DNA of 64,000 nt from Novosphingobium fluoreni. GTDB taxonomy: Bacteria; Pseudomonadota; Alphaproteobacteria; Sphingomonadales; Sphingomonadaceae. The DNA lies in the NCBI RefSeq assembly GCF_014196615.1, contig NZ_JACIDY010000002.1:1-64000 (forward strand). The letters run 5' to 3'. This document shows, piece by piece, positions 52,893 to 63,033 of this stretch. Numbering within the stretch: position 1 is the first letter of the stretch; each line of letters begins with the position of its first letter. The notes beneath the pieces were generated by a model that searched no databases, was not told the origin of the DNA, and saw only the letters and a list, made by a program, of their open reading frames with translations. A program made the position numbers and the translations under genes.

Positions 52893-52935
52893 CGGGAAAG
52901 TGGGGTAGCGCCCCCTTATACCCAGAACCCCGGGT

Positions 52936-55008
52936 CTATTTTTGCGCCGCTTTGCTGGCGAGCAGGGAAGGTGTCAGGACCTGGGGCAGCTTTTCCGGCG
53001 TTGCCCTGCCAGCCGGATACCACAAGTAAAGCGGTACCCCGGCTGCACCCTGCTTCGTCAAGAAAGCCGTGATCGCCGGATCGCGCCGGGTCCAATCTCC
53101 GCGCAGCACCACTACACCGCCCTTTTCGAAGGCGGCGCGAGTCTCTTCATGCTCGATAGCGACCTCTTCGTTGACCTTGCAGGTAAGGCACCAGTCGGCG
53201 GTGAACCAAGCGAACACGGGCTTTCCCGATGCCTGCGCTTTCGCCAGCGCCGCTTCGCTGAACGGCTGTGGCTTCAGGATGCTTTGCGTCTGCGCAACGG
53301 GGTCGCGCTCGCTCAGGGGCAGCAGGATCACGGCGGCCACTGCGATCGCGGCGAGCCCGGCGGCGGTGGGCCGGATCGCGGCGCGGCCTTGCCGTTGCCG
53401 CTTGCCCGCGAAAGCGAGCAGGGCGACCAGCAACACGGTCAGCGCCACCGCGATCATTCCGAAAGCAGGACCGGCTGCCCGGCTCGCCAGCCACGCCAGC
53501 GCCAGCGCGGTCAGCCCCATCGGCAGAGCCATCCAGCGCCGGAAGGTGTTCATCCAGGCACCGGGGCGGGGCATCCGGCGGCGCAGCGCCGGGATGAAGG
53601 CGATCGCCAGGAACGGCAGGGCGATTCCCAGCCCCAGCGTGGCGAACAGCGCCAGCGCGGCGATTGTCGGCAGCAGCAGCGCCGCGCCCATCGCCGTCGC
53701 CATGAACGGCCCGGTGCACGGCGTCGCCACGAAGGCGGCGAGCAAGCCGGTGCCGAAGGCGCTTTGCGTCGATCCGTCGATGGCCGCGCCGCCGCGCGCG
53801 AAACCGGGCACGATAAATTCGTAAAGCCCCAGCAGGTTTGCCGTGATCGCGCTGGCCAGCAGCAGCAACGCGGCGATGACGGCCGGTTCCTGCAACTGGA
53901 AGGCCCAGCCCACTTGCTCACCCGACGCGCGCAACCCAAGCAGGAGCGCGCCAAGGCCGAGACAGGCCACCACCACTCCGGCGGTATAAGCCACGCCCTC
54001 GCGCCGGGCATGCGCCTCGCTCTCCCCCGCCCGCGCCAGGCTGATCGCTTTCAGGCTGAGTATAGGAAAGACGCAGGGCATCACGTTCAACAGGAGTCCG
54101 CCAGCCAGTGCCCCCAGCAGCAGCCATGGCACGGCGGGAAGATCGGCCCCGCCGCCGCCGCCCAGTGGCTCGCCAGTCGCGGGCACCGGGCCGAGGCTGG
54201 CATTGAAGGCGATGCCGTTGCCTTGGGTATCCAGTCGCAGCACGGCGTCGACGGTGCCGGGTGAGGCCGGGGCGAACTTGGCGCGCGGGATCGTCACGAT
54301 CAGCGTGTCGCCGTCCCGCGCGAATTGCTGGGGCGCGGCATAATCGACCAGCTTGTCGGCCACGATGAACAGATGCGGTGCTACCAGCGGAGCCGCCGCC
54401 GGAAGCGGGATGGCGAAGCGTACCGCCTTTTCGTCCAGCGCGAACTTCGCGGGGGAGCCGAGTGGGGCGGGCAGGCGCTGGGTCCAGCCCGCGAATCGGG
54501 GGTCCTGCGCCGCATCACCGATGGTGACGGTGGTGGCGAGCGTGGCGCTTTCGGGCACGCAGAGCTGATCGGTGCAAGCCAGCCACCGGGCCTTCACCGT
54601 TACCGGCAGGCGCTGCCCCATCCGGGCCCAGGCAGGCGGGGTAAACGGCACGAGCACGGCATATTCCTGCTCGTATACATGATTCATCAAGCCGGAGATC
54701 AACAGCGTCTGGGGCACGGGATAGCGTGGCTCCCCGGCCTTTGCCCCCTGGGGCAGGGACCACGCCAGCTGCATGCCAAGGCCCGCGTCACCGGGGTTGA
54801 GCCAATAGCCGTGCCAGCCTTTTTCCGGCTGCATCAGGATGGCGAGCTGCCCCTCTTTCCCCGCCGCCATCGACGGTCCGGCCACGAGTTGCGCGGTGAT
54901 GTGGGTGGGGGCCGCATGGGCGACGCCGGCGCCGAGCAACAGCGCACAAGCCTGCCATAAGGCCGCAATAAGGATACGATAGCGGCGCATCATCTTCGAT
55001 CCGGTCAT
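52936..55008 (-). CDS. dsbD: DsbD-type thiol:disulfide interchange protein
   Basis: The ~690-residue inner-membrane protein has a signal peptide (RYRILIAALWQACALLLGAGVAHA), a periplasmic DsbD N-terminal-like part (residues ~35-310), eight transmembrane helices including MPCVFPILSLKAISLAR and FVATPCTGPFMATAMGAALL with the redox cysteines, and a C-terminal thioredoxin-like domain with WFTADWCLTCKVNEE. It passes electrons from cytoplasmic thioredoxin to periplasmic disulfides. Start ATG 55008 is one of several in frame (55026, 54993); none has a strong ribosome binding site. ScsB-type relatives have the same layout. Confidence 0.88.
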   Translation of the reverse strand: MTGSKMMRRYRILIAALWQACALLLGAGVAHAAPTHITAQLVAGPSMAAGKEGQLAILMQPEKGWHGYWLNPGDAGLGMQLAWSLPQGAKAGEPRYPVPQTLLISGLMNHVYEQEYAVLVPFTPPAWARMGQRLPVTVKARWLACTDQLCVPESATLATTVTIGDAAQDPRFAGWTQRLPAPLGSPAKFALDEKAVRFAIPLPAAAPLVAPHLFIVADKLVDYAAPQQFARDGDTLIVTIPRAKFAPASPGTVDAVLRLDTQGNGIAFNASLGPVPATGEPLGGGGGADLPAVPWLLLGALAGGLLLNVMPCVFPILSLKAISLARAGESEAHARREGVAYTAGVVVACLGLGALLLGLRASGEQVGWAFQLQEPAVIAALLLLASAITANLLGLYEFIVPGFARGGAAIDGSTQSAFGTGLLAAFVATPCTGPFMATAMGAALLLPTIAALALFATLGLGIALPFLAIAFIPALRRRMPRPGAWMNTFRRWMALPMGLTALALAWLASRAAGPAFGMIAVALTVLLVALLAFAGKRQRQGRAAIRPTAAGLAAIAVAAVILLPLSERDPVAQTQSILKPQPFSEAALAKAQASGKPVFAWFTADWCLTCKVNEEVAIEHEETRAAFEKGGVVVLRGDWTRRDPAITAFLTKQGAAGVPLYLWYPAGRATPEKLPQVLTPSLLASKAAQK

Positions 55009-55113
55009 CGGCTTTCGCTGGTCCATCGCGGACGATGCGGCTTGCGCGTCGGCGGCATTGCGATCATCGACGCCTCTGCTCCTTTCGGCAGGACAATTCA
55101 AGGAATCCTCCCC

Positions 55114-56796
55114 ATGCGTGCCGCGCGTTTCGCTCTCGCCTCATTCCTGACCCCTCTCGCGCTGTCGCTCAGCGCGCCCTCGATCGCGCAGGATGGTGCG
55201 CCGACGGCACCTCCGGCACCGGTACCGGCAGCCGCCGCCGCGCCGATGCCAAAGCCCAAGCTGATCCTGGCAATTTCGATCGACCAGTTCTCTGCCGACC
55301 TGTTCGCCCAGTATCGTGAGCATTTCACCGGTGGTTTCACCCGGCTGCTGGGCGGCGCGGTCTATCCGCAAGGCTTCCAATCCCACGCCGCGACGGAGAC
55401 GTGCCCCGGCCATTCCACGCTGCTGACCGGCGTCCATCCAGCGCGCACCGGGATCATCGCCAACAACTGGTACGATGCCAGGATCGGTCGCGAAGTCTAT
55501 TGCGCCGAGGATGAGCGCGATCCCGCCAGCAGCGCCAAGCGTCCGGTCGTCTCCAACTGGCATCTCAAGGCCCCGACTCTGGGAGACCTGATGAAGCGCG
55601 CCGATCCCGCGTCTCGCAATGTCGCCGTCTCGGCCAAGGACCGGGCGGCGGTGATGATGAGCGGGCATACCGCGGACGCTGCCTACTGGTGGCTGGACAA
55701 CGGCTTCACCAGCTTCAAGGATCGGCAGCTTTCCGCCGCCGCACAGGCGCAGAACGTGGCGACCGCCAAGCTGATCGACGCTGGCGCGCCCGCGCTGCCC
55801 GCACCGGCATGGTGCGGCAAGGTGGATCGCGCGGTGCCGGTGAAGGACTTCACCATCGGCACATTTCGCTTTCCGATGAAGCCTGGCGATTACAAGACCT
55901 TCAACCGCACCCCCCGCGTGGATGCCGCCACCGGCGAACTCGCCGTGCGCCTGGTGGACGAGATGAGCCTGGGCAAGGGAACCGCGCCGGACCTCCTCTC
56001 GGTCAGCTTCTCGGCCACGGACTACGTCGGCCATGCCTATGGCACCGAGGGTGTGGAGATGTGCATCCAGCTCGCGCAGCTGGACCAGACGCTGGGCAAG
56101 CTGTTCGCCGCGCTCGACCAGCGGGGCATCGATTACGTCGCGGTGCTGAGCGCGGACCATGGCGGCATCGACGCGCCCGAGCGTCTGCAGGTGGACGGCT
56201 ACGCCACGGCCCAGCGCATCGATCCGGCGCTGACGGCGGAGGAATTGTCCAAGACGATCGCGCAGGACACCCGCATCAAGCCGCGCACCAAGCAACTGCT
56301 TTACGGCGCGGGCGCTTCGGGGGACATCTGGTTCGAACCTGGCCTATCCGCCTCGCAGCAGCGCAAGGTCACCGCCGCGCTGATCAAGCGCTTGTCCGCG
56401 CACCCGCAGATCGCGGCGGTCTATGATGCGAAGGCTTTGGCTAAAGTGCCGGTGCCGCAAGGCAATCCGCAGGACTGGACGATCGAGCAGCGCACCCGCG
56501 CCTCGTTCGATCCGCAGCGGTCCGGCCAGGTGCTGATGATGACGCAGCGCGGCGTGGTGCCCGGCGATCCGAACCCAAGCTACACCACCACGCACGGCAG
56601 CCCATGGGACTATGACCGCCGCGTACCTATGCTGTTCTGGCGCAAGGGCGTGCTCGGGTTCGAGCAGCCGCGGCCGGTGGAAACGGTGGACATTGCCCCC
56701 ACGCTTGCAGCGCTGATCGGGCTGAGTGAACCTGCGGGCACATGGGACGGCCAATGTCTCGACATCGATGGCTCCGCAGCCGATACATGCCGGTGA
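55114..56796 (+). CDS. phoK: PhoK-type alkaline phosphatase
   Basis: The 560-residue periplasmic enzyme hydrolyses phosphomonoesters. It has a signal peptide (MRAARFALASFLTPLALSLSAPSIAQ), a metal site Asp in LILAISIDQFSADLFAQYREHFTGGF, the nucleophile Thr in SHAATETCPGHSTLLTG, and further metal ligands in FSATDYVGHAYGTEG and VLSADHGGIDAPER, ending HGSPWDYDRRVPMLFWRKG. Length and motifs match PhoK of Sphingomonas. ATG 55114 follows AAGGA at 9 bases. Its stop overlaps the start of the next gene (TGATG). Confidence 0.92.
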   Translation: MRAARFALASFLTPLALSLSAPSIAQDGAPTAPPAPVPAAAAAPMPKPKLILAISIDQFSADLFAQYREHFTGGFTRLLGGAVYPQGFQSHAATETCPGHSTLLTGVHPARTGIIANNWYDARIGREVYCAEDERDPASSAKRPVVSNWHLKAPTLGDLMKRADPASRNVAVSAKDRAAVMMSGHTADAAYWWLDNGFTSFKDRQLSAAAQAQNVATAKLIDAGAPALPAPAWCGKVDRAVPVKDFTIGTFRFPMKPGDYKTFNRTPRVDAATGELAVRLVDEMSLGKGTAPDLLSVSFSATDYVGHAYGTEGVEMCIQLAQLDQTLGKLFAALDQRGIDYVAVLSADHGGIDAPERLQVDGYATAQRIDPALTAEELSKTIAQDTRIKPRTKQLLYGAGASGDIWFEPGLSASQQRKVTAALIKRLSAHPQIAAVYDAKALAKVPVPQGNPQDWTIEQRTRASFDPQRSGQVLMMTQRGVVPGDPNPSYTTTHGSPWDYDRRVPMLFWRKGVLGFEQPRPVETVDIAPTLAALIGLSEPAGTWDGQCLDIDGSAADTCR

Positions 56797-58049
56797 TGAA
56801 CGCAGAATCGAATTTACCGCAAACCACGGCGGTCTCCACCGATCGTCGTGACCTGGTGATCCTGGGCGGCGGCCTTGTCGGCATGACGCTGGCGCTGGCG
56901 GCGGCGAAGCAAGGCCTGACCAGCCATGTGATAGACCGCGCCGATCCGTCCGCGCTGACGGCGGAAGGGGCGGACGCGCGCGCCTCGGCGATTTCCACCG
57001 CCAGCTGGAACCTGTTCACCAACATCGGCATCGCGCCCGCGCTGAACAAATTGGGCTGCCCGATCGAGGCGATCGCGGTGACGGACGGGATGAAGCCGGG
57101 CCGCATCGATTTTCGCCCCACGGCGGAAGAAGGCACGCTGGGCCGGATGTTCTCCAATCGCGACTTGCGGCTGGCCCTGTTCGAAGCGGCGCGCAACGAG
57201 CCGAACATCGCCTGGCACACCGGCGTGGAAGTGGCCGCGCGGCACCGCGATGCCTACGGTGTCAGCGTCACCCTGGCCGATGGCACGTCGTTGTCCGGCA
57301 GCCTGTTGGTCGCCGCCGAAGGCCGCCAGTCGCCCACGCGGGACGAGGCGGGCTTGAGCTATGCCAAGTGGGATTACCAGCATCGCGCGATCGTGACCGC
57401 GCTGACGCATAAGAAACCGCACGAGGGCGTGGCCTGGGAAATCTTTTACCCTGAAGGTCCTTTCGCATTGCTGCCCTTGCTGGACTTGCCCGATGGCCGG
57501 CATCGGTCGGCCCTGGTGTGGACCGTGGCGAAAAGGGACGGCGCGGCGATCACCAAGCTGCCTGAGGCGATCTTTCGCAGCGAAGTGGTGAAGCGGATGC
57601 ACGGCGTGTTCGGCGCGATCGAGATCGCCGCGCCCCGCATGTCATACCCCTTGCGCTTCCACCACGCGGCGAATGTCGTCGACCAGCGCCTGGTGGTGAT
57701 CGGCGATGCCGCGCACGGCATGCATCCGATCGCCGGGCAGGGCCTGAACCTGGGGCTGCGCGATGTCGGCGCCTTGGTGGAGGTGCTGATGGACGGCGCA
57801 AGGCTGGGCCTGGACCTGGGCGATGCACAATTGCTCGCCCGCTATGAGAAGTGGCGCAGTCTGGATGCGTTCATGGTGATGTCGGTGACAGACGGGTTGA
57901 ACCGCTTGTTCGGCATCCCCGGCCGCCTGCCCTCCGCCGCGCGGCGGCTGGGCATGGGCGCGGTGCAGCGCCTGCCGGTGCTCAAGAACTTCTTCATGGA
58001 CGAGGCACGAGGCCTATCAGGCAAGCTGCCCGAGCTGCTGCAGGGCTAG
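56796..58049 (+). CDS. UbiH/COQ6-type FAD monooxygenase (ubiquinone biosynthesis)
   Basis: The 417-residue flavoprotein has the FAD motif DLVILGGGLVGMTLALAAAKQG, the DG-like motif in GSLLVAAEGRQSPTRDEAG, and GDAAHGMHPIAGQGLNLGLRDVGALVEVL, the signature of UbiH/UbiF/COQ6 ring hydroxylases. It hydroxylates the ubiquinone ring. ATG 56796 overlaps the phoK stop; the ATG at 56787 is an alternative. Which hydroxylation position it serves is unclear. Confidence 0.9.
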   Translation: MNAESNLPQTTAVSTDRRDLVILGGGLVGMTLALAAAKQGLTSHVIDRADPSALTAEGADARASAISTASWNLFTNIGIAPALNKLGCPIEAIAVTDGMKPGRIDFRPTAEEGTLGRMFSNRDLRLALFEAARNEPNIAWHTGVEVAARHRDAYGVSVTLADGTSLSGSLLVAAEGRQSPTRDEAGLSYAKWDYQHRAIVTALTHKKPHEGVAWEIFYPEGPFALLPLLDLPDGRHRSALVWTVAKRDGAAITKLPEAIFRSEVVKRMHGVFGAIEIAAPRMSYPLRFHHAANVVDQRLVVIGDAAHGMHPIAGQGLNLGLRDVGALVEVLMDGARLGLDLGDAQLLARYEKWRSLDAFMVMSVTDGLNRLFGIPGRLPSAARRLGMGAVQRLPVLKNFFMDEARGLSGKLPELLQG

Positions 58050-58110
58050 GTTCTTATAGACCTCGCGGCCTACTCGCCCCCGCTTCCTGCTGCCGTGCGC
58101 TCCCTACTCC

Positions 58111-58181
58111 CGTTCGTGTCGAGCGAAGTCGAGACACGGTAGCGCCAGCCCCTTGTGTCTCGACTTCGCTCGACACGAACG
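58111..58181. repeat. 27-bp perfect inverted repeat (REP-like / terminator)
   Basis: Arms at 58111-58137 and 58155-58181 are perfect 27-bp complements with a 17-base spacer; the core is gtgtcgagcgaagtcgagac. It lies 60 bases after the UbiH-type gene. Similar palindromes are scattered through sphingomonad genomes, so it may be a REP-type element and act as a bidirectional terminator. Confidence 0.7.
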
Positions 58182-58261
58182 AAAAGATTCAGGGCTGAAG
58201 GCGCCATGCTTTCCCGCTCTCCGGCCGGGGAGGGGAGCCAAGCTACACTAGCTTCGAAGCG

Positions 58262-59254
58262 TCAGGCCCCCGGAACCGTCACCACGGCGCTGGTGCTGGG
58301 CGTGGGGCTGGGATCGGGTGTGGAGAGCGGGCTCGGCTGGTCCACTTCCTGCCCTGATCCATCCCGCAGCCGGCGCGGCTCCAGCATCGCCGTCGTCTCG
58401 ATCAGATCCAGCGCTCGTTCCGCTTCGTCGAAGCGGCGGGCATCGGCGATCCACGTCTGCGCCGCATCCGCGCCGGGCAGGCGTTCGACTTCATCGATGG
58501 CGTTGTCGATCCGCCGCGCCGTCAGCATCAGGCGGGCACGGTCGATCCGGGCGGCGGGTTGCAGCAGCGTGGGGGAATCGCTGTGGACGGTGAACAGCGC
58601 CCGCAATTCCTCCCGCGCGCGCGCCAACAGGTTGCCCTGCGCGGTGTTGGTGAGGTTGGGGGCCAGCGCTTCGAGACGCGCGCCGAGTTCGTCCAGAGTG
58701 ACCGGATTGCGGGAGAACGCAATGATCGTATCTACCGCCTTGGGCTGCGCATCGGCGAAGCGCAGCTTGAGCTGGTCGCTGACGTAGCCCAGCTGCTCGC
58801 CCCGCTCGATGATGCGGCGGGCGGACAAGGCGATCAGCAGGCTTTCCGCGCGCGCGGCATTGCCAGATGCGGCGTTGGCTTCAAAATCCAGGCGGGAGAA
58901 ACGATCCTCCAGCATCGCCATGCGGGATTCCAGCGATACCACTTGCGCTTGCTGGGGGGTGATGGCTTGCACCGGCGCTGCGCCCTGGCGCGAACCAGCA
59001 GTCGCGGATCGGTCTCCGCCGGTCGCGGAGGACTGGCCGAATGCGGAACGGGCTGGCAGGTAGCGTGACAAGTCACCGTGCCACGCAAGATAGGCTACGC
59101 CGCCCGCGCCGATCAGGAACGCGATCAGCATAGCCAGCAGCACCTTCCCGGCAGAGCCACGTCGGCGCTTGGGCTCCGGGTAAAAAGGGTTGGCTGGCGC
59201 CGGGTCTGCCATGGGTGAGCCCACTATCCGGGGCGTCGTTAAATCGTCCTGCAT
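58262..59254 (-). CDS. Mitofilin/HemX-like membrane protein
   Basis: The 330-residue protein has one N-terminal transmembrane helix (LLAMLIAFLIGAGGVAYLAW, ~residues 37-57), a coiled-coil SRMAMLEDRFSRLDFEAN and a helical C-terminal domain with LLARAREELRALFTVHSDS, matching COG4223, the alphaproteobacterial mitofilin relatives. It follows hemD in the order hemC-hemD-mitofilin, as usual for the group. It may shape the inner membrane and influence haem enzymes. ATG 59254 is 8 bases after the hemD stop. Confidence 0.85.
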   Translation of the reverse strand: MQDDLTTPRIVGSPMADPAPANPFYPEPKRRRGSAGKVLLAMLIAFLIGAGGVAYLAWHGDLSRYLPARSAFGQSSATGGDRSATAGSRQGAAPVQAITPQQAQVVSLESRMAMLEDRFSRLDFEANAASGNAARAESLLIALSARRIIERGEQLGYVSDQLKLRFADAQPKAVDTIIAFSRNPVTLDELGARLEALAPNLTNTAQGNLLARAREELRALFTVHSDSPTLLQPAARIDRARLMLTARRIDNAIDEVERLPGADAAQTWIADARRFDEAERALDLIETTAMLEPRRLRDGSGQEVDQPSPLSTPDPSPTPSTSAVVTVPGA

Positions 59255-59262
59255 CGGGCCTT

Positions 59263-59970
59263 TCAGCGGGGTTTTTCGGCTTCCCAGCGAGTGTCTTGGC
59301 ACATCTGCGAGGCCAAGGCCAGCAGGGCCGCGTCACTGGGTGCATCGGCGCTGCGCACCAACGCCCAGCCGCTTCCGGCCAAGGCGTCCACGCGCGGGCC
59401 GATCGTCGCCAGGGCGATCCGCGTGCGATCGATGGCAGCGGCGGTGCAAAGCGCCTCGAAGTGCCGCGCCGCCTCCCCGGAATGGAGCATAACCACGGCC
59501 TGGTTGCCCAGCGCCCGCGCGAGATCAGGCGTCATCGGCAAGGCGTGGCTGGCGTAGACCGCGCGGGTTTGCATGATGATGCCCGGCGGCAGCGCCAGCG
59601 GGACATGGCTCACCCCCGTCAGGCGCAGCAGGCGGCGATGGCCTGGGGCGAGCCGGTTGACAACCGATTGCAACCCGCCGCTGCCGATGAATGCCACCGT
59701 AAATCCGCGCGCTTTCGCTGCTTTCGCGGTGGTTTCGCCCACGCAATAGGCCGGCAGGCCGCGCAAGGTGTCCAGCGCCGTGCCGCCATGGCGCAAGGCG
59801 TTGGCGCTGCCCAGGATCAGAGCGTCGGCCTGGTCACGGGGCACCGGCTCCCACGGCTCTGGCCGGATCGCAAAGATCGGGTGCGCTTGCGCCGCCAGTC
59901 CCAATGCCTGCGCCGCTTGTATCGTTGCGCTCGCCCCCGGCTCTGGCCGGACGACGATCAGCGGGATCAC
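59263..59970 (-). CDS. hemD: Uroporphyrinogen-III synthase
   Basis: The 235-residue enzyme closes hydroxymethylbilane into uroporphyrinogen III in haem synthesis. The N-terminal VVRPEPGA, central PAYCVGETTAKAAKARGF and C-terminal IGPRVDALAGSGW segments are HemD marks. Its start overlaps the hemC stop by four bases, showing a translationally coupled hemCD operon on the minus strand. Confidence 0.88.
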   Translation of the reverse strand: MIPLIVVRPEPGASATIQAAQALGLAAQAHPIFAIRPEPWEPVPRDQADALILGSANALRHGGTALDTLRGLPAYCVGETTAKAAKARGFTVAFIGSGGLQSVVNRLAPGHRRLLRLTGVSHVPLALPPGIIMQTRAVYASHALPMTPDLARALGNQAVVMLHSGEAARHFEALCTAAAIDRTRIALATIGPRVDALAGSGWALVRSADAPSDAALLALASQMCQDTRWEAEKPR

Positions 59971-60905
59971 GCCGCCGGGCCGGTGAAGTGCACGGCGATG
60001 GCGGGAACGGCACGGGTGAGCAGATCGGAGGCGAGCTTCGCGGGTGCCTCTCTGTCATCGGCGGCGAACCGGGCCTCGCCCTCGACTCGCTCTGCTCCGT
60101 CAGGGCTGTAGAGCGCGGCGCGCATCGCCAGCGTGTCGCCCACCCTTTGGGTGAGGACGGCGATCGGGCTGTGGCAATTGCCGCCCAGCGCCGCCAGCAG
60201 CGCGCGTTCCGCCAGCACCGCCTCGCGGCTGGGGGCATCGTCGATAGCGGCCAGGAAGCCTTGCGTACGCGTGTCATCCGCGCGGCATTCGATCAGGATC
60301 GCGGCCTGTCCCGGGGCAGGGAGCCAATCCTCGGCATCGAGAGGGTGGCCGGTACCGGTCTCTCCCAGCCGATTGAGCCCGGCGAGCGCCAGGAAGGTGG
60401 CATCCGCCTCGCCAGCCGCCAACTTGGCGAGCCGCGTGGCGACGTTGCCGCGAAAGGTGATCACCTGGCAATCGGGCCGCGCGTGGAGCAACTGCGCCGC
60501 CCGGCGCGGCGCGCTGGTGCCGACCACGGCGTTTCGCGGCAGTGCGGCGATCGTGGCCGCACCCACCAGCACATCGCGCACATCCTCACGCGGCAGCACG
60601 GCGCCGATCGCGATTTCGGGGGGGCGGATCGTCTCCACGTCCTTGGCCGAGTGGACCGCGAAATCGATCTCTCCGGCGGTCAGCCAGGCGTCCAGCTCCT
60701 TTGTCCACAGCGCCTTGCCGCCGATATCGGCCAGAGCGCGGTCCTGGATGCGATCGCCGCTGGCGGTGACCGGTACGATCTCTATATGCGCGGCATCGAT
60801 GCCGTGCGCTGCCGCCAGCCGTGCCCGCGCTTCTTCCGCCTGCGCCATGGCAAGGGGGGAGCGGCGGGTGCCGAGGCGGAAGCGCGGTGTGTTGGATGGG
60901 TTCAT
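59967..60905 (-). CDS. hemC: Hydroxymethylbilane synthase (porphobilinogen deaminase)
   Basis: The 312-residue enzyme polymerises four porphobilinogen units. Motifs: [18 protein letters not shown], the catalytic HSAKDVE, and the cofactor-binding Cys in [15 protein letters not shown]. The initial [19 protein letters not shown] is family typical. It begins the minus-strand operon hemC-hemD-mitofilin, divergent from tsaD with 101 bases between. Confidence 0.95.
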   Translation of the reverse strand: MNPSNTPRFRLGTRRSPLAMAQAEEARARLAAAHGIDAAHIEIVPVTASGDRIQDRALADIGGKALWTKELDAWLTAGEIDFAVHSAKDVETIRPPEIAIGAVLPREDVRDVLVGAATIAALPRNAVVGTSAPRRAAQLLHARPDCQVITFRGNVATRLAKLAAGEADATFLALAGLNRLGETGTGHPLDAEDWLPAPGQAAILIECRADDTRTQGFLAAIDDAPSREAVLAERALLAALGGNCHSPIAVLTQRVGDTLAMRAALYSPDGAERVEGEARFAADDREAPAKLASDLLTRAVPAIAVHFTGPAA

Positions 60906-61006
60906 GGGCGAAGTGTGCTACCCGGCATTTTCGTTCAGGAAAAGGTGGGTCAGATCTGTTTACGGGGCTGGCCGGTTTGCACGGCCGGGCGGGGAGTGTG
61001 AAGCGG

Positions 61007-62035
61007 ATGGCGACGGTACTGGGGATCGAAAGCTCTTGCGATGAAACGGCGGCGGCGCTCGTCACCGACGGGCGCGTGATCTTGGCGCAACGGATCGCCT
61101 CGCAGGATGAGGCGCACCGGCCCTATGGCGGCGTCGTGCCCGAAATCGCCGCGCGTGCCCATGCCGAGCGCCTGACGCCTCTGATCGAGGCGACTCTGGC
61201 GGACGCTGGGATGACCCTGGCGGACGTGGATGCGATCGCCGCCACCGCCGGGCCGGGGCTGATCGGCGGCGTGATGGTCGGCCTCGTCACCGCTAAGGCG
61301 CTGGCGATGGCGAGCGACAAGCCGCTGATCGCGATCAACCATCTGGAAGGGCACGCCTTGTCGCCTCGCCTGGCCGACGAATCGTTGGGCTTTCCCTATC
61401 TTCTGTTGCTCGTCTCTGGCGGGCATTGCCAGTTGCTGCTGGTGGAGGGCGTCGGGCGCTATCGCCGGCTCGGCACCACGATCGACGATGCGCTGGGCGA
61501 AGCGTTCGACAAGACGGCCAAGCTGCTCGGCCTGGGCTATCCCGGCGGTCCTGCGGTGGAGCGGCTGGCGCGTGAAGGCAATGCGAAGCGGGTTCCCTTG
61601 CCCCGCCCGCTGGTGGGCAGCGCCGAGCCGCACTTCTCGTTTGCCGGGCTGAAAAGCGCGGTGATGCGTGCCAAAGTATCCGGCCATCACGATGATGCCG
61701 ATATCGCCGCCGCCTTCCAGCAAGCCGCGATCGATTGCCTGATAGACCGCAGCCGCCGCGCTTTGCACGGCGCGGGGCCGGTCAGCGCGCTGGTGGTGGC
61801 GGGGGGCGTGGCCGCCAATCAAGCGATCCGGTCCGCGTTGGAAGCCTTGGCTGCCGAGCATGGCCTGCCTTTCGTTGCCCCGCCGTTGGGTTTGTGCACC
61901 GATAATGCCGCGATGATCGCTTGGGCGGGTATCGAGCGGCTGGGCCAGTCCGATCCGCTGGACACGCCGGCCCGCCCGCGCTGGCCGCTGGACCCCACGG
62001 CAGAGGCTGTGCGCGGGGCGGGAGTGAAGGCATGA
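61007..62035 (+). CDS. tsaD: tRNA threonylcarbamoyladenosine synthase subunit TsaD
   Basis: The 342-residue enzyme transfers the threonylcarbamoyl group to A37 of ANN-decoding tRNAs. Motifs: [19 protein letters not shown], metal-binding [37 protein letters not shown], and the C-terminal [15 protein letters not shown] 61007 gives the correct start. Its stop overlaps the gpsA start (ATGA), so the two are coupled. Confidence 0.96.
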   Translation: MATVLGIESSCDETAAALVTDGRVILAQRIASQDEAHRPYGGVVPEIAARAHAERLTPLIEATLADAGMTLADVDAIAATAGPGLIGGVMVGLVTAKALAMASDKPLIAINHLEGHALSPRLADESLGFPYLLLLVSGGHCQLLLVEGVGRYRRLGTTIDDALGEAFDKTAKLLGLGYPGGPAVERLAREGNAKRVPLPRPLVGSAEPHFSFAGLKSAVMRAKVSGHHDDADIAAAFQQAAIDCLIDRSRRALHGAGPVSALVVAGGVAANQAIRSALEALAAEHGLPFVAPPLGLCTDNAAMIAWAGIERLGQSDPLDTPARPRWPLDPTAEAVRGAGVKA

Positions 62036-63033
62036 CGGCGCAAGTGGGCGTGATCGGCGCGGGGGCCTGGGGCACCGCCCTGGCGCAAGCGCTGGCCAGC
62101 GACGGCAGCGAGGTTTCGCTCTGGGCGCGTGAGAGCGATCTTGTCCGTGAAATCAATCAGGAGCGGCGCAACAGCCTGTACCTGCCCAGCGCCATGCTGG
62201 CCCCGACGATCCGCGCGACGTCTGATTTGGCCGAACTGGCGACGCTTCAGGTGTTGCTGGTGGTGGTGCCGGCGCAATTCCTGGCCTCCGTGGTCGGCCA
62301 ACTGCCGCCCGGCACGCGTGACCTAGTGCTCTGCGCCAAGGGGATCGAGGCCGGAACGGGCCGCCTGATGGCCGATGTCGCCGCCGATGCCGATCCCCAG
62401 GCGCGGCTGGCAGTGCTGTCCGGCCCGACCTTCGCACACGAGGTGGCGGCAGGCCTCCCCACGGCGGTGACGCTCGCCTGTTCGGGCGGGCGTGAGCAAT
62501 GGGCGCGCCTGGCACCGCTGCTGGCGCGTCCAGCCCTGCGACCATATTATTCCGCCGACGTGACCGGCGCGGAGATCGGCGGCGCGGTGAAGAACGTGCT
62601 GGCGATCGCATGCGGCGTGGTTGAGGGCATGAACCTGGGGCAGAACGCCCGCGCCGCCGTGATCGCGCGCGGTTATGCCGAGATGCTGCGCTTCGGCTTG
62701 GCGCGCGGCGCGGAAGCCGAGACGCTGGCCGGGCTGTGCGGGCTGGGCGATCTGGTGCTGACGTGTTCCTCCACTTCCAGCCGCAACTTCTCGCTCGGCC
62801 TGGCGCTAGGCCAGGGGCTGACCGCGGCTGAGGCGCTTTCGGGCAAGAGCAGTGTCGCCGAAGGGGCCGCCACCGCGCCGGTCCTGGCCGAACTGGCCAC
62901 GCGTGACGGGATCGCCATGCCGATCGTGGAGGGTGTGTGCCGCCTGTTGAGCGGGGTCAGCCCCGCCAGCGCGGTCGTCGCCGATATCCTCTCACGCCCG
63001 CTCAAGGCCGAGCGTGAGGAACCTGCCGCTTGA
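62032..63033 (+). CDS. gpsA: Glycerol-3-phosphate dehydrogenase [NAD(P)+]
   Basis: The 333-residue enzyme reduces dihydroxyacetone phosphate for phospholipid synthesis. It has [18 protein letters not shown], the substrate-binding [20 protein letters not shown] and catalytic Lys in [16 protein letters not shown], with the later [20 protein letters not shown]. Start overlaps tsaD; its stop overlaps the downstream TTG start. Confidence 0.96.
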   Translation: MTAQVGVIGAGAWGTALAQALASDGSEVSLWARESDLVREINQERRNSLYLPSAMLAPTIRATSDLAELATLQVLLVVVPAQFLASVVGQLPPGTRDLVLCAKGIEAGTGRLMADVAADADPQARLAVLSGPTFAHEVAAGLPTAVTLACSGGREQWARLAPLLARPALRPYYSADVTGAEIGGAVKNVLAIACGVVEGMNLGQNARAAVIARGYAEMLRFGLARGAEAETLAGLCGLGDLVLTCSSTSSRNFSLGLALGQGLTAAEALSGKSSVAEGAATAPVLAELATRDGIAMPIVEGVCRLLSGVSPASAVVADILSRPLKAEREEPAA

